Source: JAFAXD01 sp035472475
GTDB lineage: Bacteria > Pseudomonadota > Alphaproteobacteria > Rhizobiales > Xanthobacteraceae
Direction of reading: 5' to 3'
Length of the DNA: 64,000 nucleotides
NCBI GenBank assembly: GCA_035472475.1
Contig: DATIPA010000019.1
Span: 1 to 64,000, forward strand
The position numbers were made by a program, and so were the translations under genes. Position 1 is the first letter of the stretch, and each line of letters opens with the position of its first letter. This document shows, one piece after another, positions 26,603 to 34,872 of the stretch. The notes beneath the pieces were generated by a model, which saw nothing but the letters and a program-made list of their open reading frames with translations, was not told where the DNA came from and ran no database searches.

Positions 26603-27589
26603 TCAAATCTTGAAGGTCTCGTAGGTCGAGGGGTGAAACAGCTCCTCGACCTTGACCAGCCGCGACGACAAGCCCTGGCCATGGTGGTGACGCAAGAACG
26701 TCTCTAGTGTCTTGCGGTTCGGCTCCACCCCATAGGGCCAGTAATCCTCGCCCATCAGTTCGCGGGTAGCCGCAAGTTGCTCCTCGATGAACGGCAGCGT
26801 CACCTTGGTGGCCGAGGTATCGGCGAGGTGCGCTATCGCCAGCGCTTTGGATTGTTCGAAGGCCTTCAGCACGGCGGCCGGCAACCACGGATGCTTCTCG
26901 GCGAGCGTGCGGCGAACGCCGACGAGATGCATGATCGGAAAAATGCTGGTGCGCTTGAAGTAGTCCTTTGCTGCGGCCACCGGATCGCGAAACAGCCAGC
27001 CGACGTTCGGGTTGGGGCGCGGCAGGTGTGGCGGGCGCGGAGCTATGAATCCGTCGATCTCGCCGCGATCGATCAGGTCGGAGATCGTGCGGCCCTCCGG
27101 GGCATTTTCGAGCTCGACGCCGGGCGGCAACTTGATCCTGATCTTTTCAATCCGCCCGGCGTGCTCGATCGCGCCGCGCACCCAGCGGATGTCGGCGGGC
27201 ACAACCCCGTAGTCGTCCTCAAGGATCGCGCGCGCCCACACGTTGGCGGTGAGCTGATATTCGGGCACCCCGACCTTGCGGCCCTTGAGGTCGTTCGGCT
27301 CCTTGATCCGATCGGTGCGCACGTAGATCGAGGTGTGGCGGAACGCGCGCGACAGAAAGCACGGCACGCCCACATAGGGGCTGTCGCCAGCCGCCGTCTT
27401 GACCGTGAAGCTCGAAAGCGAGAGCTCGCAGATGTCGAAGTCGTGCGAGCGCAGCGCGCGAAAGAAGATCTCCTCCGGCGACAGCGTCATGAACACCGGG
27501 TCGACGCCGTCGATCTGAACGGCGCCGGTGATCAGCGGGCGGTTACGGTCGTAGTCGCCGATGGCGACCGAGAGCGAGAGTTTCGACAT
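26603..27589 (-). CDS. 4,5-dihydroxyphthalate decarboxylase-like / SBP-fold protein
   Basis: A 328-aa protein without a signal peptide, of the Pht5-like family that shares the periplasmic-binding fold. Seen: LSLSVAIGDYDRNRPLITG, FFRALRSHDFDICELSLSSF, FLSRAFRHTSIYVRTDRI, and WPYGVEPNRKTLETFLRHHH. In the characterised Pseudomonas case the enzyme decarboxylates 4,5-dihydroxyphthalate to protocatechuate; many relatives are annotated simply as binding proteins. Lack of a leader favours a cytosolic enzyme. Convergent with the ABC importer operon (7 bases between stops) and 62 bases downstream of soxB on the same strand. Confidence 0.75.
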   Translation of the reverse strand: MSKLSLSVAIGDYDRNRPLITGAVQIDGVDPVFMTLSPEEIFFRALRSHDFDICELSLSSFTVKTAAGDSPYVGVPCFLSRAFRHTSIYVRTDRIKEPNDLKGRKVGVPEYQLTANVWARAILEDDYGVVPADIRWVRGAIEHAGRIEKIRIKLPPGVELENAPEGRTISDLIDRGEIDGFIAPRPPHLPRPNPNVGWLFRDPVAAAKDYFKRTSIFPIMHLVGVRRTLAEKHPWLPAAVLKAFEQSKALAIAHLADTSATKVTLPFIEEQLAATRELMGEDYWPYGVEPNRKTLETFLRHHHGQGLSSRLVKVEELFHPSTYETFKI

Positions 27590-27651
27590 TCTGCGTTCTT
27601 TTTGTAAGGATAGCGCCTAGTGATGCCCTTGGATGGCTCCGCTGATGAAAT

Positions 27652-29337
27652 CTAGGTCCCGACGACCTTGACGCTGGTGTTGGGCTCGATGCGTACGTTC
27701 TGCACGCGCGTTATGTAGCGCTCGACCAGCTCCCAAACCGGCGGACCTTCGATGTTTTCGTTGACGCTTGCCCAACCGGCCACAACGTAGTCTTTGCTCG
27801 GGTCAATCGGCCGGCCTGACGGATATTGGGTCAGATCGGAGATGCGCTGGCCGATGGATTGCGCAACGTTGATCCGATACGCGAGCCCGCCGCAGCGAAC
27901 CATGTCGCCGCCCTGCTGATAGTACGGATCGGGATTGAACAAATTATCGGCGACGTCTTCGAGGATCGCCTTCAGCCGCTCGCCCGACATGGTGGTGCGA
28001 TAGACTTGCGGGTAGGTCATGGCGGTCGCGTTGTGAATATCTTCGACCGTGATCGGTTTGCCCGGCAGCAGCGTCGTTCCCCAGCGAAATCCCGGCGACA
28101 GCACAATCTCCGCATCGCGCTCCGCGGCGATCGCGGCACAAATGAGATCATCAATAGTGCCGTTGAACGTGCCGCGCCGGTAGAGCAGCGATTCCGAACG
28201 GCCTAAGACACGGGCGAGCTCGGAGGCGAACGGCGCGCGCACCTCCGCGATCTTCAGCGCCATATCCGGGTCGGGCACAATCGCGTCGCTGAACAGTGGG
28301 ATCAATTTGTAGCGATAGCCGGCCACATCCATGCCGCGGACGTCGAGGTCGAGCCGCGAGATGAACTTGCCGTCGCTGCCGGAGGCGACCAGCAGTGTCT
28401 TGCCGACGGTGGTGACGGCCGGGAGCGCGTCGTGGGTGTGGGCGGTCAGGATCACGTCGATGCCCTCGATGCGCTCCGCCATCTTGCGATCGCAATCGAA
28501 GCCGTTGTGCGAGAGCAGAACGACAAGCTGGGCGCCTTCCTTGCGCGCCTTCGCCACGCTCGCACGCACGTCGTCCTCGCGGATCCCGAATGTCCACTTC
28601 GGCACCATCCAACGCGGGTTGGCGACCGGCGTGTAGGCGAACGCCTCGCCCAGAACGGCGACCCGCACACTGCCCTTGTCGAACAGCTTGTAGGCGTCGA
28701 ACACGGGCTCCTGCCACTCGGTGTCGCGCACGTTGAGCGCTAGAAACGGCGTGCCCTGGCGCTCGATCAGCTCGCGCAGGCGCGCTTCCCCATAGGTGAA
28801 CTCCCAGTGACCGGTCATGGCGTCCGGTTCGAGCAGCTTCAGGCAATCGACCATGTCCTGGGCCTTGGTGCGATTCGCGGTCAGCGATCCTTGCCAGCTG
28901 TCGCCGCCGTCCAGGAACAGCACGCGATCGCCGCCGCGCTCGGCACGCACCGTCTTGACGACAGTTGCGATGCGGTCGAGGCCGCCGAGGCGGCCGTAGT
29001 CGTGGGCAAGCGCAATGAAATCGCTCGAACTCAACGCATAGGCGGCCGCGGTGCGCGGAGAAACTCCGTAGTACTCGAGGAAGGCCTTACCGGTGAGATG
29101 CGGCGGGCGTCCCCTCGCCTCGCCGGCGCCGATGTTGACCGCCGGCTCGCGCAGATAGATCGGCATCAGCTGTGCGTGCAGGTCGGCGATGTGCAGCAGC
29201 GTGACGTTGCCGTAGTGATCGAACGACAGCAGCGAATCCTGGGTGATGCGTTGTTGCGCGGCGGCGCGGCCGATCGACCCAATCCCCAGCGCCGCCGTTG
29301 CGGCGCCGATCTGCAGGACCTCGCGACGGCTGATCAT
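27652..29337 (-). CDS. soxB: Thiosulfohydrolase SoxB
   Basis: Di-manganese enzyme of the periplasmic Sox system that hydrolyses the terminal sulfone from SoxYZ-bound S-thiosulfonate, releasing sulfate. 561 aa with a Tat signal (ISRREVLQIGAATAALGIG). Metallophosphatase motifs: LLHIADLHAQL, DGGDSWQGS, TGHWEFTYG, LLSHNGFDCD and LTAHTHDALP, then a 5'-nucleotidase C-terminal domain. Six bases after the stop of the SoxXA fusion gene, so translationally linked to it. Confidence 0.95.
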   Translation of the reverse strand: MISRREVLQIGAATAALGIGSIGRAAAQQRITQDSLLSFDHYGNVTLLHIADLHAQLMPIYLREPAVNIGAGEARGRPPHLTGKAFLEYYGVSPRTAAAYALSSSDFIALAHDYGRLGGLDRIATVVKTVRAERGGDRVLFLDGGDSWQGSLTANRTKAQDMVDCLKLLEPDAMTGHWEFTYGEARLRELIERQGTPFLALNVRDTEWQEPVFDAYKLFDKGSVRVAVLGEAFAYTPVANPRWMVPKWTFGIREDDVRASVAKARKEGAQLVVLLSHNGFDCDRKMAERIEGIDVILTAHTHDALPAVTTVGKTLLVASGSDGKFISRLDLDVRGMDVAGYRYKLIPLFSDAIVPDPDMALKIAEVRAPFASELARVLGRSESLLYRRGTFNGTIDDLICAAIAAERDAEIVLSPGFRWGTTLLPGKPITVEDIHNATAMTYPQVYRTTMSGERLKAILEDVADNLFNPDPYYQQGGDMVRCGGLAYRINVAQSIGQRISDLTQYPSGRPIDPSKDYVVAGWASVNENIEGPPVWELVERYITRVQNVRIEPNTSVKVVGT

Positions 29338-29343
29338 GCGCCG

Positions 29344-30633
29344 TTAGTGCCTGATGCCAGGCACGTTGAGCTTGAGCCCCGCGTTGACCGAGGCGAGATA
29401 AAGCTCGAGATCGCCGTATTCCTTAGCGTCGGGCGGCAGCTCGTTGGCCCACACCGCGACGTTGCACCATTCGAACCGCTTGCGGATGTCCCAGATCGCC
29501 TGTTGGCTCGTGCGCCAGGTCGGGAAATGATCGAGCTGACCTCGCTGCTCGCCCAGCCACTGGCCGCGGATCCACTTGAGCCCGCCGCGCTTGGGATCGT
29601 GACAATCGAGGCAGGAAAAATTGAGCTGACCGACCTTGGTCGCGGTCAGCGCGCGGCCGCGTTCATAGGCTTCCTTGGCCTCGGGGCTGGTCACGTCGAC
29701 ATGCATCTCCTGGCCGTTGGCGAGGAAGCGCAGATAGACCGCCATCGCGGTGTTTTCATCGCTTTGCATCAGCCAGTCGAACCCGGTGGTAGCCTTCGCG
29801 TGACGGTAGACGAATTCCTCGATGCCGAGCACCTTGTCGAGGCGCGGCTCCCATTTCGGCATGCCGACCGCCCAGGTCTTGAAACGCTCCGCGGCCTGGC
29901 CGTGACACCCCGCGCACGAGGATCCGTTCGGCCCCCGCGCGCTCCACAATTGCTGCGCCTTCTCGATTGTCCACAGGCCCGGGTTCACCATGTCATCGAG
30001 ATTATCGCGCGTCTCGACCGGCGGCGGGCGCTTGCTGGGATCATCCAGGCTGGTCGGAAAGACGGCGGGCGATTTGAGCGTCTTGAGGAAGGCGACGATG
30101 TGCCCAATCTCCGCGTCGTTGAAGAGACCGTTGGTGCCCCACGGTGGCATTACGCTCTCGGCATTGTAGACCCGCGCGTCATTGACAAAGTTGAACAGGG
30201 TTTCGTCGTCGAGCCCGGCGTTACCGATCTCGCTCAGATCGGGCCCGACATTGCCCGGCATGTCGGCATTCCCGGCCTGGCCCATGACGTGGCACGCGAG
30301 ACAGGAACCGCCGCGCGTTCGATCGGCGACGAGCTTGGCGCCGATCGCGGGATCGCCCGCGAGCGGCTTTGTCAGCTTGCGCGGCTCCTTCGGGGCCGGC
30401 GGGGAGACGTTCGGATTGGCGAGCGTGTTGAACCTGGCGGAATCGCGCGTTGGCCAGCCCGTATAGCGCTTCCACGGACGCGCCGACGCGTCGCCGGTGG
30501 CGAGCGGCGCCGGCGCAGCGCCCGGATCGGGAGCCGTGGCCGCAAGGCGCGGCAGCGCGAGCGTGGTGAACGCCAAGAGGGCAATGGCGGCCGGTCCGAC
30601 GAAAAGCCCGCGCTGCATGTGTCCCGGCCTCAC
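29344..30633 (-). CDS. soxXA: SoxX-SoxA fusion cytochrome c
   Basis: Periplasmic c-type cytochrome that attaches thiosulfate to SoxY and takes up the electrons. One 429-residue chain contains both normally separate subunits: signal peptide (about 1-32), SoxX-like domain (about 90-190) with heme motif CLACH at 111-115 and Met in SVMPPWG at about 162, then a SoxA-like domain (about 215-429) with CAGCH at 240-244, CLDCH at 341-345 and the Cys of RFEWCNVAVWANELP at 390, the probable active-site cysteine. GTG at 30633 abuts the soxZ stop (TGAGTG); ATG 30618 is an alternative. Between soxZ and soxB. Confidence 0.9.
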   Translation of the reverse strand: MRPGHMQRGLFVGPAAIALLAFTTLALPRLAATAPDPGAAPAPLATGDASARPWKRYTGWPTRDSARFNTLANPNVSPPAPKEPRKLTKPLAGDPAIGAKLVADRTRGGSCLACHVMGQAGNADMPGNVGPDLSEIGNAGLDDETLFNFVNDARVYNAESVMPPWGTNGLFNDAEIGHIVAFLKTLKSPAVFPTSLDDPSKRPPPVETRDNLDDMVNPGLWTIEKAQQLWSARGPNGSSCAGCHGQAAERFKTWAVGMPKWEPRLDKVLGIEEFVYRHAKATTGFDWLMQSDENTAMAVYLRFLANGQEMHVDVTSPEAKEAYERGRALTATKVGQLNFSCLDCHDPKRGGLKWIRGQWLGEQRGQLDHFPTWRTSQQAIWDIRKRFEWCNVAVWANELPPDAKEYGDLELYLASVNAGLKLNVPGIRH

Positions 30634-30957
30634 TCAGGTAACGGCGATCGTCTCCTCGGCCGTGGTGACCGTGCCGTCGTCATCGACCCAGGTGAACCGG
30701 AAGGTGCCGCCTTGGTCGACCTTGGCGGTGAACTGCAGATAGGGATTGGCCGCCACTGCCGGCTCGAGCTCGGCCGAGAACAGCGGGGCGCCGTTAAAGG
30801 TGGCGCTGAATTTGTTGATGATCTTGCGCGGGATTGCATTGCCGCTCGCGTCCTTGCGCAAACCGGTTTCCATCGGATGCTGGACCAGCGTCTTAATCTC
30901 GATGATGTCGCCCTTCTTGGCTTCCTTGGGCAATTTCAGTCGGGGCTTGTCAGCCAT
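30634..30957 (-). CDS. soxZ: Thiosulfate oxidation carrier subunit SoxZ
   Basis: Partner subunit of SoxY in the periplasmic carrier complex; has no leader and is exported bound to SoxY. 107 aa, full length. Seen: PRLKLPKEAKKGDIIEIKTL, HPMETGLRKDASGNAIPRK and the C-terminal VDDDGTVTTAEETIAVT. GGAAGA upstream of ATG. Directly followed by the fused soxXA. Confidence 0.95.
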   Translation of the reverse strand: MADKPRLKLPKEAKKGDIIEIKTLVQHPMETGLRKDASGNAIPRKIINKFSATFNGAPLFSAELEPAVAANPYLQFTAKVDQGGTFRFTWVDDDGTVTTAEETIAVT

Positions 30958-30981
30958 CGTGTCTTCCCATGCGGTTGTTGA

Positions 30982-31437
30982 TCATCCGCCGCAGCCGCCG
31001 ATCGTGACTTTCACCTGCTTACGGTCGCTGTAAAGCTTTCCGTCGCTGGTCTTCGCCACCACGATCACATTCTCGGTCGCCGCAAGCCTAATGCGGGTGC
31101 CGACCTCGGCGCGCCCCGACAGCGGTGTGAGGTGAAACTTGGCAATGCCGGGATTGGGGTTGCCGTCGGCGACCACCAGAATATCGCTGACGTAGCTGTC
31201 GGCGCTCATCGGCAGGTTGACCGTGATGGCCAGTGGAATCGTGTTGCCGTTTTCGGCGATCTCCGGCAGGTCGATCGCGATCTTGCCGTCCTGCGCCGGC
31301 TTGCCGCCGGTGAATTTCGCGATCTCCGCCTCCGCTTCGGGCGGCGTCGCGAGCGCGGCCCCGCCGTCCGCGACGCTGAGGTAGAGCGTGACGCTCGCGC
31401 CCATCAGCACCGCATCGCGGCGCGAGATCCTGCTCAT
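30982..31437 (-). CDS. soxY: Thiosulfate oxidation carrier protein SoxY
   Basis: Carries sulfur intermediates on the Cys of its swinging C-terminal arm; the sequence ends in the expected KVTIGGCGG. About 151 aa with a Tat signal (SRISRRDAVLMGASVTLYLS) that would also export SoxZ. The start at ATG 31437 puts the twin Arg near the N-terminus; a start at 31452 overlaps soxW by four bases and is also possible. 24 bases upstream of soxZ. Confidence 0.95.
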   Translation of the reverse strand: MSRISRRDAVLMGASVTLYLSVADGGAALATPPEAEAEIAKFTGGKPAQDGKIAIDLPEIAENGNTIPLAITVNLPMSADSYVSDILVVADGNPNPGIAKFHLTPLSGRAEVGTRIRLAATENVIVVAKTSDGKLYSDRKQVKVTIGGCGG

Positions 31438-31448
31438 CGGCCTAAACC

Positions 31449-32030
31449 TCATCCTGCGCTGCGCTTGGCTTCAATAAATTCACGGAACGTTTTGCCGCTG
31501 TCGCTCTTCTCGGCGACGTAGCGAAACACGTCAAGAAAATCGTCCGGCCGCAGATAACCGGGAATGCGGATCACCTCGCGCTGCTGGCCCGCGAGAGCCT
31601 TGAGGCTTTCGGCGGTGCCCTCAAAGAACTGGATGGTGGGGGTGAAATGAACGCCGTATTTCGCCGCCAGTTGCTTCTCAGTCAGCACCTCGCCGTCGAA
31701 GTCGGTGACCTTGAGCGACCCCAGCACGTTGAGTTGCAGGACGTCGAAATTGTCGCGCACGAACGCGGCGATGTCCGGACGCGCGAAATTGATCAGATGG
31801 GTATCGCGGCAGTACGGGCAGCCGCGCAACTCCCACATGACCGCAAAGTGCTTGCCGTGCTGGTGCGCGGCGGCGAGATCCGCCGGCATGTCGAGAAAGC
31901 TGTCGATGAACCAGGGCTCGCGGTAGAACCCGTCGTCGGTCATGACGGGCTCGGCGCGCGCGCTCCCGCCGGACGCGAATGTGAGCGTCGCGCCTATCCC
32001 GACAAGCATTTGGCGTCGCGTCGTTATCAA
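31449..32030 (-). CDS. soxW: Periplasmic thioredoxin-like protein SoxW
   Basis: Thiol-disulfide protein of 193 aa, proposed to keep SoxYZ reactivated. Tat-type leader (TTRRQMLVGIGATLTFASGG) and a thioredoxin fold with the redox pair CPYC at residues 71-74 in WELRGCPYCRD, cis-Pro in HFTPTIQFF. The start is TTG 32030 with AAGGGTAGGA upstream, giving two arginines before the hydrophobic segment; the frame opens earlier inside recJ but that is read-through. First gene of soxWYZ(XA)B. No soxV (CcdA-type) electron donor is in the window. Confidence 0.88.
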   Translation of the reverse strand: MITTRRQMLVGIGATLTFASGGSARAEPVMTDDGFYREPWFIDSFLDMPADLAAAHQHGKHFAVMWELRGCPYCRDTHLINFARPDIAAFVRDNFDVLQLNVLGSLKVTDFDGEVLTEKQLAAKYGVHFTPTIQFFEGTAESLKALAGQQREVIRIPGYLRPDDFLDVFRYVAEKSDSGKTFREFIEAKRSAG

Positions 32031-32152
32031 CGAAGTCCTACCCTTAGGGTGGCGCTGGTCGCCCAGCCCGCTCCTGCCATACATATTTGCTGGCGGCGGC
32101 GAAAGCCAGCCGCGGGCATTTCGATTATGCCAGAAGGAGATACAGCGGGGCG

Positions 32153-33979
32153 TTAGATTGATTCTTCCGCCGGCGCGAGGTCGATGATCCGCAGTTGCGC
32201 GCGTTCCGTGCCCTGCCAACGATCGAGGGCGAGCGTGCCGGCGACGTGCATACGGCGGCCGCGCGCCGCCAGTAGGGCTTCGCCGAGCTTCTCGCCCGCC
32301 ACCCGAAACGCGATTGCCGCCAGCGGGACGCCCTCGCCGGCTTTCAGGCGTACGCGCACGTGACCCTGCCCGCTGTCCTCCGCGTAGGCGATCGTGTGGG
32401 AGGGCAGTGCAAGAACCGGCTCGGGGTTGCCGGCCCCGAATGGACCGGCCCGCGCGATCATGTCGTGAAGCTCAAAGCCGGCGCCGGCCGCGGTGACGGC
32501 GCCGTCGATCAGCAGGGCCTCGTCGCGCCGTGCCGCCTCGACCGCGGCGCCAAGCGTGTCCTCCAGGAACGCGCGGAACGCCGCAAGCCCGCTCTTGCGC
32601 AGCGTGACGCCCGCCGCCATAGCGTGCCCGCCGCCCTTCACCAGCAAGCCCTCGGCGACGGCATGGCGAACCGCGCGTCCGAGATCGACACCGGCAATCG
32701 AGCGGCCCGACCCGGTGCCGAACTCGCCGGGCTCGAGCGCAATCGCAAACGCCGGGCGCCCGTACCGCTCCTTGAGCCGCGCCGCCACGAGCCCGACCAC
32801 GCCAGGATGCCAGCCTTCCGCAGCGGTGACGACGACGGCGCCTTTGTGATCGTGACCGAGCGCGGCCATCGCTTCGGCTTCCGCTTGGGCGAGCGTCGCC
32901 TGCTCGATCACCTGCCGGTCGCGGTTAAGACGATCGAGCTCCGCTGCGATGCGCGCGCATTCCGTGGTGTCATCCTCGATCAGGAGCCGCGCGCCGAGAT
33001 CGGCGCGCCCGATGCGGCCGCCCGCATTGATGCGCGGGCCGAGCATGAAACCGAGATGCCATGGCTCGGGCGGACCGGAGAGCCGCGCGACGTCGATCAG
33101 GGCGGTCAGCCCGGGGTTCTCGCGCCGCCGCATGGCGATCAGCCCCTTGGCGACGAAGGCGCGGTTGAGGCCGCGCAGCGGCACCACATCGGCAACGGTT
33201 CCGAGCGCAACGAGGTGCAGCAACCCGAGCAGATCGGGCTCGGGGCGCTCGGAGGTCCAGTAGCCGCGGATGCGCAGCGCCCGGTTGGCAGCGACGATCG
33301 TCATGAACACGAGCCCGACCGCGGCCAGGTGACCAAGCTTGGAGAGATCGTCGAGTCGGTTGGGATTGATCACCGCGACAGCGGCCGGCAGGCGCTCTTC
33401 CGCCTGATGGTGATCGATCACAATGATGTCGAGGCCGAGCTTCGTGGCCTGGGCCAGCGGCTCGTGGCTAGTGGTGCCGCAGTCGACCGTCACCAGCAGG
33501 CGCGCGCCGCGATCGGCCAGTGCGCGGATTGCATCCACGTTGGGGCCATAGCCCTCAAAGATGCGGTCGGGAATGTGAACCAGCGGTTCGCGCCCGCCAT
33601 GGCGCAGGAAGCGCGTCAGCAATGCGGCGGAGGTGGCCCCGTCGACATCATAATCGCCGAAGATCGCAACCTGCTCGCCGCGCACCATGGCGTCCGCCAG
33701 ACGGGTCGCGGCCGCGTCCATATCGGTCAGCACTTGCGGATCCGGCATCAGCCGCCGAATACTCGGGTCGAGAAAGGCCTCGACCTCGTCGAGCTCAATG
33801 CCGCGGCCGGCGATGACGCGGGCCAGCAGATCCGGCAGCCCATAGCGCTGCGCGATCGCCGCCGCGACCGCGCTGCCGCGCTCGTTGAGCCGGTCGCGCC
33901 AGGCACGCCCGGTCGCCGAGCTCTCCACACCAAGGAAAAATCGGTCTGCGTTAGGCAGCGTCGCCAATGCGAGCGCCAT
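32153..33979 (-). CDS. recJ: Single-stranded-DNA-specific exonuclease RecJ
   Basis: 5'-3' exonuclease of recombination and mismatch repair, cytosolic, 608 aa from ATG 33979 (GTG 33988 adds three residues). DHH phosphoesterase motifs: AIFGDYDVDGATSAALL, LLVTVDCGTTSHE, IVIDHHQAEERLP; DHHA1 domain with GRIGRADLGARLL and GSGRSIAGVDLGRAV, GGHAMAAGVT. 122 bases upstream of soxW on the same strand; co-transcription is possible but not implied functionally. In several alphaproteobacteria recJ neighbours hom and glpX, as here within 8 kb. Confidence 0.93.
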   Translation of the reverse strand: MALALATLPNADRFFLGVESSATGRAWRDRLNERGSAVAAAIAQRYGLPDLLARVIAGRGIELDEVEAFLDPSIRRLMPDPQVLTDMDAAATRLADAMVRGEQVAIFGDYDVDGATSAALLTRFLRHGGREPLVHIPDRIFEGYGPNVDAIRALADRGARLLVTVDCGTTSHEPLAQATKLGLDIIVIDHHQAEERLPAAVAVINPNRLDDLSKLGHLAAVGLVFMTIVAANRALRIRGYWTSERPEPDLLGLLHLVALGTVADVVPLRGLNRAFVAKGLIAMRRRENPGLTALIDVARLSGPPEPWHLGFMLGPRINAGGRIGRADLGARLLIEDDTTECARIAAELDRLNRDRQVIEQATLAQAEAEAMAALGHDHKGAVVVTAAEGWHPGVVGLVAARLKERYGRPAFAIALEPGEFGTGSGRSIAGVDLGRAVRHAVAEGLLVKGGGHAMAAGVTLRKSGLAAFRAFLEDTLGAAVEAARRDEALLIDGAVTAAGAGFELHDMIARAGPFGAGNPEPVLALPSHTIAYAEDSGQGHVRVRLKAGEGVPLAAIAFRVAGEKLGEALLAARGRRMHVAGTLALDRWQGTERAQLRIIDLAPAEESI

Positions 33980-34001
33980 TGCGGCCACCGCGAATCACCC
34001 G

Positions 34002-34454
34002 TTACAGCACCTTGCAATACTGGATGAAGCCCGTTCGCTTCGCTACCTGGTCGTAGAGCGCGCGGGCGGTCGTATTGCCTTCCTGGGTGAGCCAATAGAC
34101 GCGGCTTGCGCCGGTGGCGCGCGCCTCGCTCGCGATCGCCTCGATCAGCGCCCGTCCGATCCCCCGGGCGCGCGCATCCTCAGCGACAAACAGGTCCTGC
34201 AGGTAGCAATAGTTTCCGATCGTCCAGCACGAGCGGTGATAAAGCGAGTGCACGATGCCGACGAGCTTGCCGTCGAGGTAGGCGCCAAGCACGAACATCG
34301 GCTCGGCCGGATCGTGCAGCCGCGTCCAGGTCGTTGCGGTGATCTCGTCGGACAAGGCGACCTCGTAGAAGGTCTGATAGCCCTTCCACAACGGCTCCCA
34401 CGCCGCGCGCTCGTCGGCGCGAACATGCCGGATAAGTGCTTGTGAATCTGTCAT
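34002..34454 (-). CDS. GNAT-family N-acetyltransferase
   Basis: Acetyl-CoA-dependent acetyltransferase, 150 aa. Acetyl-CoA-binding motif DLFVAEDARARGIGRALIEA, preceded by VGIVHSLYHRSCWTIGNYCYLQ and followed by GASRVYWLTQEGNTTARALYDQVAKRTGF. Substrate unknown. ATG at 34454 fits the family start. A truncated copy of its first 25 or so codons lies 2.5 kb away beside the dienelactone hydrolase gene (36888-36964). Confidence 0.88.
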   Translation of the reverse strand: MTDSQALIRHVRADERAAWEPLWKGYQTFYEVALSDEITATTWTRLHDPAEPMFVLGAYLDGKLVGIVHSLYHRSCWTIGNYCYLQDLFVAEDARARGIGRALIEAIASEARATGASRVYWLTQEGNTTARALYDQVAKRTGFIQYCKVL

Positions 34455-34477
34455 AATTGCGATCTCAGACGTGTCTG

Positions 34478-34503
34478 GCACGAGTGCTGAACCGGTCTCG
34501 TGC
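34478..34503. repeat. Short inverted repeat upstream of the GNAT gene
   Basis: GCACGAG at 34478-34484 and its exact complement CTCGTGC at 34497-34503, separated by 12 bases, 24-49 bases upstream of the GNAT start. It could be an operator or a small hairpin in the leader. Confidence 0.3.
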
Positions 34504-34730
34504 AAAACAGTAGTCAGCGAATTGTCAGCATTGCCGGTCATCGCACGACGGGCTTCTCAGGCCGCCTTGGCGCAGTCGCGGACCGTCGCGATCAAATCAT
34601 CGATGAATGGGTTATCACCATTCAGCCCCTCCTCGATACTCAGCTGAATCTCGTCAGAGTATGCCAAGATGGCCCAATCGGCGGCAGCCTGAGTCAAAAT
34701 AACGCGTGGCCGGCAAAGGGAGCGAAAGTC

Positions 34731-34841
34731 ATGGAATGGTTTAGCCAGAAAACATCAATAGCAGGCACTCAAGTTCCCAATTGGGCACTGGTTCTGGGCG
34801 CCGTCATTATTATCTGGATCATCTACCGGCTCTTTACCTGA
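34731..34841 (+). CDS. 36-aa single-helix membrane peptide
   Basis: ATG with GGGAG nine bases upstream. The product starts MEWFSQKTSIAGTQ, then a hydrophobic helix (NWALVLGAVIIIWIIYRLF) and stops, giving a C-terminally anchored mini-protein. The size, good ribosome site and clean helix support translation. No family recognised; the upstream part of the longer open frame (from 34500) does not look coding. Confidence 0.55.
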   Translation: MEWFSQKTSIAGTQVPNWALVLGAVIIIWIIYRLFT

Positions 34842-34872
34842 CGAACGATGACGAACCGGATTCCAAGGGCGC

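Noticed and set aside
28807..30981. A 724-codon plus-strand open frame opposite soxB/soxXA/soxZ
   Set aside because: It mirrors codon structure of three well-identified genes, is His/Arg/Glu-rich with no domain, and has no ribosome site; a high-GC antisense shadow.
32360..34027. A 555-codon plus-strand open frame opposite recJ
   Set aside because: Antisense shadow of recJ, without domains or ribosome site.
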